Below are positions 26,313 through 35,222 of a DNA stretch of 64,000 nucleotides, piece by piece (position 1 is the stretch's first letter; each line of letters starts with the position of its first letter). The stretch is from assembly GCF_000774145.1 (NCBI RefSeq), contig NZ_KN322981.1:124001-188000 (forward strand), read 5' to 3'. The DNA is from Pseudomonas mediterranea CFBP 5447. Lineage in GTDB: Bacteria; Pseudomonadota; Gammaproteobacteria; Pseudomonadales; Pseudomonadaceae. The translations under genes were made by a program, and so were the position numbers. The notes below the pieces were generated by a model. The model did no database searches. It worked only from the letters and a program-made list of their open reading frames with translations, and was not told the origin of the DNA.

Positions 26313-26425
26313 CCACCACAAACCTGTGGGAGCGAGCTTGCTCGCGATAGCGCCAGGTCAGTTGATATTGCTGCGGCTGATCCGCCGCCATCGCGAGCAG
26401 GCTCGCTCCCACAAGGGTTTGTGGT
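26313..26425. repeat. REPIN with extended outer stem, GTGGGAGCGAGC family
   Basis: Inverted REP copies (tgtgggagcgagcttgctcg ... cgagcaggctcgctccca) are flanked by extra complementary sequence (accacaaacc/ggtttgtggt). The stem therefore reaches the stop of the ABC gene, and it may protect or end that transcript. Confidence 0.8.
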
Positions 26426-26458
26426 GAACCGGATGGTTTGTGTCTACAACCGATCCAA

Positions 26459-26483
26459 TGTGGGAGCGAGCCTGCTCGCGAAG
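26459..26483. repeat. Single REP, GTGGGAGCGAGC family
   Basis: One copy tgtgggagcgagcctgctcg without a partner lies 35 bases after the REPIN and upstream of the regulator gene. Confidence 0.75.
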
Positions 26484-26535
26484 GGGGTCGCTCGGTTCGC
26501 TGCATAGACTCAAACGATGGCATCGCGCATCCCAC

Positions 26536-26549
26536 GGTGATCATACAAC
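26536..26549 (-). promoter_or_regulatory. Candidate operator upstream of the FadR-type regulator gene
   Basis: The minus strand reads GTTGTATGATCACC, matching 12 of 14 bases of the site at 27945-27958 before kdgD. It overlaps the -35 area of a promoter whose -10 (TATGAT/GATAAT) is near 26560-26568, which fits autorepression. Confidence 0.5.
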
Positions 26550-26600
26550 CACGTTACGCTATGATAATGCGCATTCAATCGCTTGCCGAGAAAGAGCCCC

Positions 26601-27347
26601 ATGGAAAACCCGATCGACGTACCACGCTTTCCCCGTAAGCGCCGCAGCCTGGCGCAGGAGTTGGTGACGGTGCTGACCGAGCAGATCCGTGACGGCCTGC
26701 TCAAGCGTGGCGACAAGTTGCCCACCGAGTCGGCGATCATGGAGGCCCATGGCGTCAGCCGCACCGTGGTCCGCGAAGCGATTTCCCGCTTGCAGGCGGC
26801 CGGCCAGGTGGAAACCCGCCACGGCATCGGCACCTTCGTGCTGGACACCCCCAGCCCGAGTGGTTTTCGGATCGACCCGGCCACGGTGGTCACCTTGCGC
26901 GATGTGCTGGCGATCCTGGAATTGCGCATCAGCCTGGAAGTGGAATCCGCCGGGCTCGCAGCCCAGCGTCGCAGCGACGAGCAGTTGGCCGCGATGCGCG
27001 CCGCCCTCGATGCGCTGAACGAGAGCGCGGCCCATGCTACCGACGCGGTGGCCTCGGACTTCGCTTTCCACCTGGAAATCGCCCTGTCCACCGGCAACCG
27101 CTATTTCACCGACATCATGACCCACCTGGGCACCAGCATCATCCCGCGCACCCGGGTGAACTCGGCCCGCCTGGCCCATGACGACCAGCAACACTACATG
27201 GACCGCCTGAGTCGCGAGCACGAGGAAATCTACGAAGCCATTGCCCGCCAGGACTCCGATGCCGCCCGTGCCGCCATGCGCCTGCACCTGACCAACAGCC
27301 GCGAGCGGTTGCGCCAGGCCCATGAAGAAGCGCAAGCGCAGGGCTAA
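26601..27347 (+). CDS. FadR-subfamily GntR transcriptional regulator (probable galactarate/glucarate regulator)
   Basis: A 248-residue repressor-type regulator. The N-terminal winged helix-turn-helix is canonical: QIRDGLLKRGDKLPTESAIM, then HGVSRTVVREAISRLQAAGQ and the wing VETRHGIGTFV. The C-terminal FCD domain (about residues 95-245) holds the metal/ligand histidines seen in FAFHLEIALSTGN and REHEEIYEAI. The gene lies next to galactarate catabolism genes, and a motif shared with the kdgD upstream region supports control of that cluster. A sugar-acid ligand is inferred, not shown. Start MENPIDV chosen at ATG 26601. Confidence 0.85.
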   Translation: MENPIDVPRFPRKRRSLAQELVTVLTEQIRDGLLKRGDKLPTESAIMEAHGVSRTVVREAISRLQAAGQVETRHGIGTFVLDTPSPSGFRIDPATVVTLRDVLAILELRISLEVESAGLAAQRRSDEQLAAMRAALDALNESAAHATDAVASDFAFHLEIALSTGNRYFTDIMTHLGTSIIPRTRVNSARLAHDDQQHYMDRLSREHEEIYEAIARQDSDAARAAMRLHLTNSRERLRQAHEEAQAQG

Positions 27348-27414
27348 ATCCCCTCGCCACAGGATGGTCTACCTCCATACCTATGTGCCTGCACGCGGCC
27401 CAAGCCGAAGAACC

Positions 27415-27792
27415 CTACTCAACCTTCAAGCGCACCGGCGCCGAAAGCATGTCGTCGCCATAATTATCGGACTCGCTGAAATACCGATAACGCAGTTCGA
27501 CCACCTGGCCGCGATATTTTTCCAGCCTGGCCTTGGGCACGGTCAGTTCCAGTACGGTGAGTTTCTGCGCGTTGCCCTCGTCGTCATAGCTGGCCAGGGA
27601 CTTTCGATCGGCCCATTCAACGGGTTCCGAGCCGAGTACCGGGGCGACTTCCCACTCGTATTCGATTTTATCCAGGTCCGGGATCCTGAATTTCAATCCG
27701 GCCTCCAGGTCCGCCAAATGAATGGTGACCACATCCGTGTTGGGATCTGTGTCTGAGAATTGGACGAGAACGGGCTTTTTATAGGTGCTCAT
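27415..27792 (-). CDS. Hypothetical protein of unknown function
   Basis: A 125-residue protein starting MSTYKKPVLVQFSDTDPNTD. It is rich in beta-type alternation and acidic residues, with no signal peptide, membrane segment or recognised catalytic motif. ATG at 27790-27792 has AAGGAG nine bases upstream. It is on the opposite strand between the regulator and kdgD, apparently a later insertion into the sugar-acid island, and stretches of its sequence are less GC-rich than its neighbours. The frame is convincing because of the ribosome site and codon pattern, but I do not recognise a family. Confidence 0.65.
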   Translation of the reverse strand: MSTYKKPVLVQFSDTDPNTDVVTIHLADLEAGLKFRIPDLDKIEYEWEVAPVLGSEPVEWADRKSLASYDDEGNAQKLTVLELTVPKARLEKYRGQVVELRYRYFSESDNYGDDMLSAPVRLKVE

Positions 27793-27944
27793 GACGTCAC
27801 TCCTTGAGGGATCGACCGTGCGGTCAGGCTGTTTTTAGGACATCGCCTGACGAGGCGAAACTGTCAAAGTCGACAGTGCGGATGAACGGTCTGCCGGACT
27901 TTTTCCCCCTCGATGACGAAATGCAGTTGACGTTCGTATTTTAA

Positions 27945-27966
27945 GTTGTACGATGACCTACAACTT
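27945..27966 (+). promoter_or_regulatory. Candidate operator upstream of kdgD
   Basis: GTTGTACGATGACC (27945-27958) is part of a perfect 8-bp inverted repeat, AAGTTGTA-N8-TACAACTT (27943-27966), 56 bases before the kdgD ATG. Size and position fit a FadR/GntR dimer site. Confidence 0.5.
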
Positions 27967-28021
27967 CTGGCCGAAGCTTATCTCTCTCATACACATTTTT
28001 GCGTCCCAGGGTGTTCGAATA

Positions 28022-28933
28022 ATGAATCCACAAGAACTGAAGTCCATCCTCTCGTCTGGCCTGCTGTCGTTCCCGGTCACCGATTTTACTGCCCAAGGCG
28101 ATTTCAATCGCGACAGCTACATCAAGCGCCTCGAGTGGCTGGCTCCCTACGGCGCCTCGGCCCTGTTCGCCGCCGGTGGTACCGGTGAATTCTTCTCCCT
28201 GGCCGCCAGCGAGTATTCCCAGGTCATCAAGACGGCTGTAGACACCTGCGCCACCAGCGTGCCAATCCTCGCCGGTGTCGGCGGTGCGACTCGCCAGGCC
28301 ATCGAATACGCCCAAGAAGCCGAGCGTCTGGGTGCCAAAGGCTTGTTGCTGCTGCCGCACTACCTGACCGAAGCCAGCCAGGACGGCGTTGCCGCCCACG
28401 TTGAAGCCGTATGCAAATCGGTGAAAATCGGCGTGGTGGTTTACAACCGCAACGTCTGCCGCCTGAACGCCGTGCAGCTCGAACAACTGGCCGAGCGTTG
28501 CCCGAACCTGATCGGCTACAAGGACGGCCTGGGCGATATCGAGCTCATGGTGTCGATCCGTCGTCGCCTCGGCGATCGCTTCAGCTACCTGGGCGGCTTG
28601 CCGACCGCTGAAGTCTACGCTGCGGCCTACAAGGCCCTGGGCGTGCCGGTCTACTCCTCGGCGGTGTTCAACTTCATCCCGAAAACCGCGATGGACTTCT
28701 ACAACGCTATCGCCCGCGACGATCACGCCACCGTCGGCAAGATCATCGATGACTTCTTCCTGCCGTACCTGGATATCCGCAACCGCAAGGCCGGTTATGC
28801 CGTGAGCATCGTCAAGGCAGGGGCGAAGATCGTCGGCTACGACGCCGGTCCCGTGCGCACGCCGCTGACCGATCTGCTGCCGGACGAATACGAAGCCCTG
28901 GCCGCGCTGATCGACAAGCAAGGCAAGCAGTAA
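28022..28933 (+). CDS. kdgD: 5-dehydro-4-deoxyglucarate dehydratase
   Basis: A 303-residue DapA-superfamily enzyme that converts 5-keto-4-deoxyglucarate to alpha-ketoglutarate semialdehyde, CO2 and water. The Schiff-base lysine is in [11 protein letters not shown] and the catalytic tyrosine in [18 protein letters not shown] is the substrate-carboxylate loop. The start [15 protein letters not shown] is canonical for the family; an ORF extension to 27953 is unlikely and would include the operator. It is first of a catabolic cluster with the semialdehyde dehydrogenase, transporter and garD. Confidence 0.95.
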   Translation: MNPQELKSILSSGLLSFPVTDFTAQGDFNRDSYIKRLEWLAPYGASALFAAGGTGEFFSLAASEYSQVIKTAVDTCATSVPILAGVGGATRQAIEYAQEAERLGAKGLLLLPHYLTEASQDGVAAHVEAVCKSVKIGVVVYNRNVCRLNAVQLEQLAERCPNLIGYKDGLGDIELMVSIRRRLGDRFSYLGGLPTAEVYAAAYKALGVPVYSSAVFNFIPKTAMDFYNAIARDDHATVGKIIDDFFLPYLDIRNRKAGYAVSIVKAGAKIVGYDAGPVRTPLTDLLPDEYEALAALIDKQGKQ

Positions 28934-28942
28934 AAGACTCGA

Positions 28943-28968
28943 CGAGCCGCTGAGCAATCAGCGGCTCG
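28943..28968 (+). terminator. Hairpin after kdgD
   Basis: A perfect 11-bp stem (cgagccgctga/tcagcggctcg) has a four-base loop, 10 bases after the stop. It lacks a T-run and runs straight into the following repeat, so it may be an attenuator rather than a full stop. Confidence 0.5.
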
Positions 28969-29072
28969 TTCCCATGCGGAGCGTGGGGATACACCCAGGG
29001 ATGCTCTGCGTCGCCAAAAGCCGAACGCAGAGCGTCCGTTGAGGCGTTTCCACGTTGAGCGTGGGAACGATC
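28968..29072. repeat. Inverted repeat family CGTTCCCACGCTCTGCGTGGGAA, copy 1
   Basis: Two arms related to cgttcccacgctctgcgtgg are joined by a stem built on gctctgcgtc/gaacgcagagc. This copy is diverged at both ends. Better conserved copies lie at 33591-33698 and 36721-36828. Confidence 0.75.
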
Positions 29073-29107
29073 GGATCCAGACAGGCTATTTGTAAGGAGA
29101 AGCATCC

Positions 29108-30553
29108 GTGGCAGATGCAAAGCGTTTCGATAACTACATCAATGGTCAGTGGGTGGCCGGTGCCGACTATTGCACCAACATCAACCCGTCTGACCTGTCC
29201 GATGTCATCGGTGAGTACGCCAAGGCTGACGCTGCTCAAGTCAATGCCGCCATCGAAGCCGCCCGCGCCGCGTTCCCGGCCTGGTCGACGTCGGGCATCC
29301 AGGCGCGTCACGATGCGCTGGACAAGGTCGGCAGCGAGATCCTCGCCCGCCGTGAAGAGCTCGGCCAACTGCTGGCCCGGGAGGAGGGCAAGACCCTGCC
29401 CGAGGCCATTGGCGAAGTGACCCGCGCTGGCAATATTTTCAAGTTCTTCGCCGGTGAATGCCTGCGCCTGTCCGGCGACTACGTGCCGTCGGTACGTCCG
29501 GGCGTCAACGTCGAAGTGACCCGTGAAGCCCTGGGTGTGGTCGGTTTGATCACGCCGTGGAACTTCCCCATCGCCATCCCCGCGTGGAAAATCGCTCCGG
29601 CCCTGGCCTACGGCAACTGCGTGGTGATCAAGCCCGCCGAGCTGGTGCCGGGTTGCGCCTGGGCCCTGGCGGAAATCATTTCCCGCGCCGGTTTCCCGGC
29701 CGGTGCGTTCAACCTGGTGATGGGCAGCGGCCGCGTGGTCGGTGACATCCTGGTCAACAGCCCGAAAGTCGACGGCATCAGCTTCACCGGTTCCGTAGGC
29801 GTGGGTCGGCAGATCGCTGTCAGCTGCGTATCGCGCCAGGCCAAGGTGCAGTTGGAAATGGGCGGCAAGAACCCGCAGATCATCCTCGACGACGCCGACC
29901 TCAAGCAGGCTGTCGAACTGGCGGTGCAGAGCGCGTTCTATTCCACCGGTCAACGCTGCACGGCCTCGAGTCGCCTGATCGTCACCGCCGGTATCCACGA
30001 CAAATTTGTCGAGGCCATGGCCGAGCGCATGCAGTCGATCAAGGTCGGTCATGCCCTGAAGGCGGGTACGGACATCGGCCCGGTGGTCTCCGAGGCCCAG
30101 CTCAACCAGGACCTGAAATACATCGACATCGGCCAGAGCGAAGGTGCGCGGCTGGTCAGCGGTGGTGGCCTGGTGACCTGCGACACCGAAGGCTATTTCC
30201 TGGCGCCGACCCTGTTCGCCGACAGCGAAGCGGCCATGCGCATCAGCCGTGAAGAGATCTTCGGCCCGGTGGCCAACGTCGTGCGCGTCGCCGACTACGA
30301 GGCAGCGCTGGCGATGGCCAACGACACCGAGTTCGGTCTGTCCGCCGGTATCGCCACCACGTCGTTGAAGTACGCCAACCACTTCAAGCGCCATTCCCAG
30401 GCGGGCATGGTGATGGTCAACCTGCCAACCGCCGGCGTGGATTACCACGTGCCATTCGGCGGGCGCAAAGGTTCGTCCTATGGTTCGCGCGAGCAAGGTC
30501 GCTACGCGCAGGAGTTCTACACCGTGGTGAAAACCTCCTACATCGGCTCGTAA
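29108..30553 (+). CDS. Alpha-ketoglutarate semialdehyde dehydrogenase (aldehyde dehydrogenase family)
   Basis: A 481-residue NAD(P)-dependent dehydrogenase that oxidises the KdgD product to alpha-ketoglutarate, feeding the TCA cycle. The nucleotide-binding region includes LITPWNFPIAIPAWK and FTGSVGVG. The general-base Glu lies in LEMGGKNPQ and the catalytic Cys in STGQRCTASS. The start is GTG at 29108, with AAGGAGA at the normal distance. Context in a sugar-acid cluster, rather than sequence alone, separates it from succinate-semialdehyde dehydrogenase relatives. Confidence 0.9.
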   Translation: MADAKRFDNYINGQWVAGADYCTNINPSDLSDVIGEYAKADAAQVNAAIEAARAAFPAWSTSGIQARHDALDKVGSEILARREELGQLLAREEGKTLPEAIGEVTRAGNIFKFFAGECLRLSGDYVPSVRPGVNVEVTREALGVVGLITPWNFPIAIPAWKIAPALAYGNCVVIKPAELVPGCAWALAEIISRAGFPAGAFNLVMGSGRVVGDILVNSPKVDGISFTGSVGVGRQIAVSCVSRQAKVQLEMGGKNPQIILDDADLKQAVELAVQSAFYSTGQRCTASSRLIVTAGIHDKFVEAMAERMQSIKVGHALKAGTDIGPVVSEAQLNQDLKYIDIGQSEGARLVSGGGLVTCDTEGYFLAPTLFADSEAAMRISREEIFGPVANVVRVADYEAALAMANDTEFGLSAGIATTSLKYANHFKRHSQAGMVMVNLPTAGVDYHVPFGGRKGSSYGSREQGRYAQEFYTVVKTSYIGS

Positions 30554-30565
30554 CCGCAACACCGG

Positions 30566-30587
30566 CCGGGCTGGCTATCCAGCCCGG
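30566..30587 (+). terminator. Hairpin after the semialdehyde dehydrogenase gene
   Basis: The stem ccgggctgg/ccagcccgg with a four-base loop lies 13 bases after the stop. With no T-run it is probably an intra-operon stabiliser or attenuator before the transporter gene. Confidence 0.4.
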
Positions 30588-30637
30588 TCGCACAATCTGC
30601 TGACCCGCATAAAAATAAATAGTGGGAGTACTGTTAC

Positions 30638-32008
30638 ATGCAAGCGACCAAGCCGACTCACGTCCGCTATTTGATCCTGCTCATGCTGTTCGTGGTGACA
30701 ACGATCAACTATGCCGACCGTGCCACCATCGCCATCGCAGGCTCCAGCCTGCAAAAAGACCTCGGCATCGATGCCGTCACCCTCGGTTATATCTTCTCCG
30801 CCTTCGGCTGGGCCTACGTGGCCGGGCAGATTCCCGGCGGCTGGCTGCTCGACCGTTTCGGGTCGAAAAAAATCTATGCGCTGAGCATCTTCACCTGGTC
30901 GCTGTTCACCGTACTGCAAGGTTATGTCGGTGAGTTCGGCCTCTCCACCGCCGTGGTTGCGCTGTTCATGCTGCGTTTCCTGGTCGGGCTGGCCGAAGCG
31001 CCGTCCTTCCCGGGTAACGCACGCATCGTCGCGGCCTGGTTCCCCACCGCAGAACGCGGCACCGCCTCGGCGATTTTCAACTCGGCGCAATACTTCGCCA
31101 CCGTGTTGTTCGCACCGCTGATGGGCTGGATCGTCTACCGCTTCGGCTGGCAGCACGTGTTCATCGTGATGGGCGTGATCGGCATCGTGTTCTCGCTGAT
31201 CTGGCTCAAAGTGATCCACAGCCCGCGCCAGCACCCGATGATCAACGAAGCCGAGTTCAACCACATCGCCGCCAACGGTGCGATGGTCGACATGGATCAG
31301 GACAAGGGTAAGGGCAAGGAGAAGAAGGCCGACGGTCCGAAGTGGGATTACATCCGCCAACTGCTCACCAACCGCATGATGCTCGGCGTATACCTGGGCC
31401 AGTACTGCATCAACGGTATCACCTACTTTTTCCTGACCTGGTTCCCGGTGTATCTGGTCCAGGAGCGTGGCATGACCATCCTCAAGGCCGGTTTCATCGC
31501 GTCCTTGCCGGCGATCTGCGGTTTCATCGGTGGTGTGCTGGGTGGGGTGATTTCCGATTACCTGCTGCGCAAGGGCCACTCGCTGACCTTCGCCCGCAAG
31601 GCACCGATCATCGCCGGCCTGCTGGTGTCCAGCAGCATCGTGGCCTGCAACTACGTGGAAATCGAATGGATGGTGGTGGGCTTCATGGCCCTGGCCTTCT
31701 TCGGCAAAGGCGTGGGCGCACTGGGCTGGGCCGTGGTGTCCGATACGTCGCCAAAACAGATCGCCGGCTTGAGCGGTGGCCTGTTCAACACCTTCGGCAA
31801 CCTGGCGTCGATCACCACGCCAATCGTCATCGGCTACATCATCAGTGCCACCGGTTCGTTCAAGTGGGCACTGGTGTTCGTCGGTTGCAACGCCTTGGTG
31901 GCGGTGTTCAGCTACCTGGTCATCGTCGGGCCGATCAAGCGTGTCGTGCTCAAGGAACCTGCGGCCAAGGATGCCGACCTCTCTAGTCTGTCTGAAGCCA
32001 AATCCTGA
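30638..32008 (+). CDS. MFS hexuronate/sugar-acid transporter, GudP/GarP type
   Basis: A 456-residue permease with 12 predicted helices, belonging to the anion:cation symporter branch (GudP, ExuT). Diagnostic pieces are the first helix with [35 protein letters not shown], and [25 protein letters not shown] charged central cytoplasmic loop ([19 protein letters not shown]) lies between helices 6 and 7. It likely imports galactarate and glucarate for the adjacent enzymes. SD GGGAG is 9 bases before ATG 30638. It is 13 bases upstream of garD. Confidence 0.9.
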   Translation: MQATKPTHVRYLILLMLFVVTTINYADRATIAIAGSSLQKDLGIDAVTLGYIFSAFGWAYVAGQIPGGWLLDRFGSKKIYALSIFTWSLFTVLQGYVGEFGLSTAVVALFMLRFLVGLAEAPSFPGNARIVAAWFPTAERGTASAIFNSAQYFATVLFAPLMGWIVYRFGWQHVFIVMGVIGIVFSLIWLKVIHSPRQHPMINEAEFNHIAANGAMVDMDQDKGKGKEKKADGPKWDYIRQLLTNRMMLGVYLGQYCINGITYFFLTWFPVYLVQERGMTILKAGFIASLPAICGFIGGVLGGVISDYLLRKGHSLTFARKAPIIAGLLVSSSIVACNYVEIEWMVVGFMALAFFGKGVGALGWAVVSDTSPKQIAGLSGGLFNTFGNLASITTPIVIGYIISATGSFKWALVFVGCNALVAVFSYLVIVGPIKRVVLKEPAAKDADLSSLSEAKS

Positions 32009-32021
32009 AGGAGCGGCACCG

Positions 32022-33575
32022 ATGCAACTGATTGAACATGCCGATTCGCCCCGTTACATCCGCCTGCACGAGCGGGACAATGTGGTGATCGTCGTCAACG
32101 ACCAGGGCGTACCGGCCGGGACCGAATTCCCGGACGGCCTGGTCACCGTGGACTTCGTGCCCCAGAGCCACAAGGTCACGCTGCAGGACATTCCCGAGGG
32201 TGGCGAGGTGATTCGCTACGGCCAGGTCATAGGCTATGCACTGCAACCGATCCCTCGTGGCAGTTGGGTCAAGGAAGACCAGTTGCGCATGCCCACCGCG
32301 CCACCGCTGGACAGCCTGCCGCTGTCCACTGATGTGCCGGCGGCGGATGCGCCGCTTGAGGGTTATACCTTCGAAGGCTACCGCAACGCCGACGGTACCG
32401 TCGGCACGCGCAATATCCTGGGCATCACCACCACGGTGCAATGCGTGACCGGGGTGCTGGATCATGCAGTCAAGCGCATCAAGGATGAACTGCTGCCCAA
32501 GTACCCGAACGTCGACGACGTGGTGGCGCTGACCCACAGCTACGGCTGTGGCGTGGCGATCACCGCCACCGATGCGTACATCCCGATCCGTACCGTGCGC
32601 AACCTGGCACGCAACCCGAACCTGGGGGGCGAAGCGCTGGTGATCAGCCTCGGTTGCGAGAAATTGCAGGCCGGCCAGGTGATGCACGAAAACGACAGCT
32701 CGGTGGACCTCAGCGAGCCTTGGTTGTATCGCCTGCAGGACTCCAGCCACGGCTTCACCGAGATGATCGAACAGATCATGGAACTGGCTGAAACCCGCCT
32801 GAAGAAACTCGACCAGCGCCGTCGTGAAACTGTACCGGCCTCGGAGTTGATCCTGGGCATGCAGTGCGGCGGCAGCGATGCGTTTTCCGGCATCACCGCC
32901 AACCCGGCCCTGGGCTATGCCTCGGACCTGTTGCTGCGCGCCGGGGCGACGGTGATGTTTTCTGAAGTCACCGAAGTGCGCGACGCCATCTACCTGCTGA
33001 CCTCCCGGGCGCAAACCCGGGAAGTCGCCCAGGAGCTGGTGCGCGAGATGGACTGGTATGACCGTTACCTGGCCAAGGGCGAGGCGGATCGCAGCGCCAA
33101 CACCACGCCGGGCAACAAGAAGGGCGGGCTGTCGAACATCGTCGAAAAATCCCTGGGCTCGATCGTCAAGTCGGGCAGCAGCGCGATCAACGGCGTGCTC
33201 GGCCCGGGCGAGCGCTTCAAGCACAAAGGCCTGATCTTCTGCGCCACCCCGGCCAGCGATTTTGTCTGCGGCACATTGCAACTGGCGGCGGGGATGAACC
33301 TGCACGTGTTCACCACCGGCCGTGGCACGCCGTATGGTCTGGCGATGGCGCCGGTGGTAAAGGTCTCGACCCGCACCGAACTGGCCCAGCGCTGGCCGGA
33401 CCTGATCGACATCGACGCCGGCCGGATTGCCACGGGCCGCGCTTCGATCGAAGAACTGGGTTGGGAGCTGTTCCACTATTACCTTGATGTGGCCAGCGGC
33501 AAGAAGCAGACCTGGGCAGAGCGGCACAAACTGCACAACGACATCACCTTGTTCAACCCGGCGCCGATTACCTGA
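32022..33575 (+). CDS. garD: Galactarate dehydratase
   Basis: A 517-residue enzyme that dehydrates meso-galactarate to 5-keto-4-deoxyglucarate, the KdgD substrate. The N-terminal SAF-like domain covers about residues 10-85 ([20 protein letters not shown] to [13 protein letters not shown]). The large C-terminal UxaA-type domain begins at [17 protein letters not shown] and contains the conserved stretches [16 protein letters not shown] and [29 protein letters not shown] precedes ATG 32022. The length matches E. coli GarD (about 523). No gudD lies in the window, so glucarate dehydration must be encoded elsewhere. Confidence 0.95.
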   Translation: MQLIEHADSPRYIRLHERDNVVIVVNDQGVPAGTEFPDGLVTVDFVPQSHKVTLQDIPEGGEVIRYGQVIGYALQPIPRGSWVKEDQLRMPTAPPLDSLPLSTDVPAADAPLEGYTFEGYRNADGTVGTRNILGITTTVQCVTGVLDHAVKRIKDELLPKYPNVDDVVALTHSYGCGVAITATDAYIPIRTVRNLARNPNLGGEALVISLGCEKLQAGQVMHENDSSVDLSEPWLYRLQDSSHGFTEMIEQIMELAETRLKKLDQRRRETVPASELILGMQCGGSDAFSGITANPALGYASDLLLRAGATVMFSEVTEVRDAIYLLTSRAQTREVAQELVREMDWYDRYLAKGEADRSANTTPGNKKGGLSNIVEKSLGSIVKSGSSAINGVLGPGERFKHKGLIFCATPASDFVCGTLQLAAGMNLHVFTTGRGTPYGLAMAPVVKVSTRTELAQRWPDLIDIDAGRIATGRASIEELGWELFHYYLDVASGKKQTWAERHKLHNDITLFNPAPIT

Positions 33576-33590
33576 TCTGACGTTGTCGTT

Positions 33591-33698
33591 GATCGTTCCC
33601 ACGCTCTGCGTGGGAATGCTGCCAGGGACGCTCTGCGTCCCGAGAGCCGAACGCGGAGCGTCCGTTGAGGCATTTCCACGCAGAGCGTGGGAACGATC
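33591..33698. repeat. Inverted repeat family CGTTCCCACGCTCTGCGTGGGAA, copy 2
   Basis: Near-perfect inverted arms (gatcgttcccacgctctgcg ... cgcagagcgtgggaacgatc) surround inner stems including gacgctctgcgtc. It sits in the gap after garD and may end that operon. Confidence 0.85.
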
Positions 33699-33755
33699 AG
33701 TGGGAAAGTGGCTTATCATTAGCCACCTAACGACACCCTTCTCAAGGTCCCCGGC

Positions 33756-34697
33756 ATGCTGGCAATTTTCTTAGAAACCCTGAACATCACCGCGCCGGTG
33801 TTTGCCATGCTGTTTCTGGGGGTGTTGCTCAAGCGCGTCAACTGGATCAACGACAATTTCATTCACACCGCCTCGTCCCTGGTGTTCAACGTCACCATGC
33901 CGGCGCTGTTGTTCCTCGGCATCCTCCATGCCGACCTGCATGCGGCGCTGCAGCCGGACCTGCTGATCTATTTCTCCGTCGCCACCCTGGTGAGTTTCGC
34001 CGTGGCCTGGGGGTGGGCGATCTGGCGCTGCCCGCGGGAAGATCGCGGCATCTACACCCAAGGTGCGTTTCGTGGCAACAACGGGGTCATCGGCCTGGCG
34101 CTGGCGGCAAGCATGTATGGCGACTACGGGATTTCCCTGGGGGCGATCCTCGCGGCGCTGGTGATCCTGTTCTACAACACCTTGTCGACCATCGTGCTGG
34201 CGGTCTACAGCCCGGTGATCAAGTCCGACCCGTGGAGCATCTGCAAAAGCGTGTTCAGCAACCCGCTGATCATCAGCGTGATCATCGCCGCACCGTTCGC
34301 CTATTGGCAGATCGGTTTGCCGAACTGGTTCGAGACGTCAGGCAAATACCTGGCACAGATGACCTTGCCCCTGGCGCTGATCTGCATCGGCGGTACGCTG
34401 TCGCTGGCGGCATTGCGCAAGAGCGGCAAGATGGCCATGAGTTCGAGCCTGGTAAAGATGGTCGGCCTGCCGGCGCTGACCACCCTGGGCGCCTGGCTCT
34501 GGGGTTTTAGAGGGGCGGAACTGGGCATCCTGTTCCTGTACTTCGGCAGCCCCACCGCCGCCGCCAGCTTCGTCATGGCCCGCGCCGCCGATGGCAACCA
34601 TGAACTGGCGGCGGCGATCATCGTCATCACTACATTGATGGCGGCGATCACCACCAACCTGGGGATCTTTGTGTTGCAGTGGGGTGGGTGGATCTAG
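33756..34697 (+). CDS. AEC (auxin efflux carrier) family transporter
   Basis: A 313-residue membrane protein with about ten helices and no signal peptide. The AEC pattern is visible in VFAMLFLGVLLKRVNWIN at the start, FNVTMPALLFLGILH, and QGAFRGNNGVIGLALAAS. The C-terminal half repeats the fold with MTLPLALICIGGTLSL. Bacterial relatives (for example MdcF, MleP) move dicarboxylates, while others are of unknown substrate, so specificity is open. It stands alone between palindromic repeats, without an obvious partner. Confidence 0.85.
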   Translation: MLAIFLETLNITAPVFAMLFLGVLLKRVNWINDNFIHTASSLVFNVTMPALLFLGILHADLHAALQPDLLIYFSVATLVSFAVAWGWAIWRCPREDRGIYTQGAFRGNNGVIGLALAASMYGDYGISLGAILAALVILFYNTLSTIVLAVYSPVIKSDPWSICKSVFSNPLIISVIIAAPFAYWQIGLPNWFETSGKYLAQMTLPLALICIGGTLSLAALRKSGKMAMSSSLVKMVGLPALTTLGAWLWGFRGAELGILFLYFGSPTAAASFVMARAADGNHELAAAIIVITTLMAAITTNLGIFVLQWGGWI

Positions 34698-34724
34698 GCT
34701 TGGATTTCTGGTGTTCTTGAGGTC

Positions 34725-34811
34725 CAATCGCGAGCAGGCTCGCTCCCACATTCGAGCGCGTTCCTTCTGAAGAGACCCGATCCACTGTGGGAGCGAGCCT
34801 GCTCGCGATGG
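34725..34811. repeat. REPIN, GTGGGAGCGAGC family, outward orientation
   Basis: The pair is arranged atcgcgagcaggctcgctcc ... tgtgggagcgagcctgctcg around a 36-base spacer. It lies between the convergent AEC transporter and carboxymuconolactone-decarboxylase-like genes. Confidence 0.85.
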
Positions 34812-34841
34812 CGCCAGTCCATACCGCCCCAATCCCGCGCT

Positions 34842-35222
34842 TCATTCCGCCTGCTGATACGCCTCGATCACTTCCTGTGCCGCCCGAAACGCATCGATCG
34901 CCGCCGGCACTCCCGCATACACCGCGCAATGCAGCAACGCTTCGCGAATCTCCTCCACCGTACAGCCATTATTCAGTGCGCCACGCACATGACCTTTGAG
35001 CTCCTGCGGGCATTTGAGGGCGGTGAGGGCGGCCAGTGTGATCAGGCTGCGGGTTTTCAGCGGCAGGCCTTCGCGGCTCCAGACGCTGCCCCAGGCATGT
35101 TCATTGACGAAGTCCTGCAGGGGCTGGGTGAATTCGGTGGCGTTGCCCAGGGCGCGGTCGACGAACGCGTCGCCCATCACCTGGCGACGCATGTCCAGGC
35201 CGGTCTTTGGAGTATCGGTCAT
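34842..35222 (-). CDS. Carboxymuconolactone decarboxylase family protein (PcaC-like)
   Basis: A 126-residue AhpD-like all-helical protein: LDMRRQVMGDAFVDRALGNA at the start, then WSREGLPLKTRSLITLAALTAL and the conserved GHVRGALNNGCTVEEIREALLH, ending in an EVIEAY helix. PcaC converts 4-carboxymuconolactone in the beta-ketoadipate pathway, but no pca genes are nearby, so it may serve another ring-degradation or redox role. ATG at 35220-35222 overlaps the exchanger gene stop by four bases (ATGA), so translation is coupled. Confidence 0.8.
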   Translation of the reverse strand: MTDTPKTGLDMRRQVMGDAFVDRALGNATEFTQPLQDFVNEHAWGSVWSREGLPLKTRSLITLAALTALKCPQELKGHVRGALNNGCTVEEIREALLHCAVYAGVPAAIDAFRAAQEVIEAYQQAE

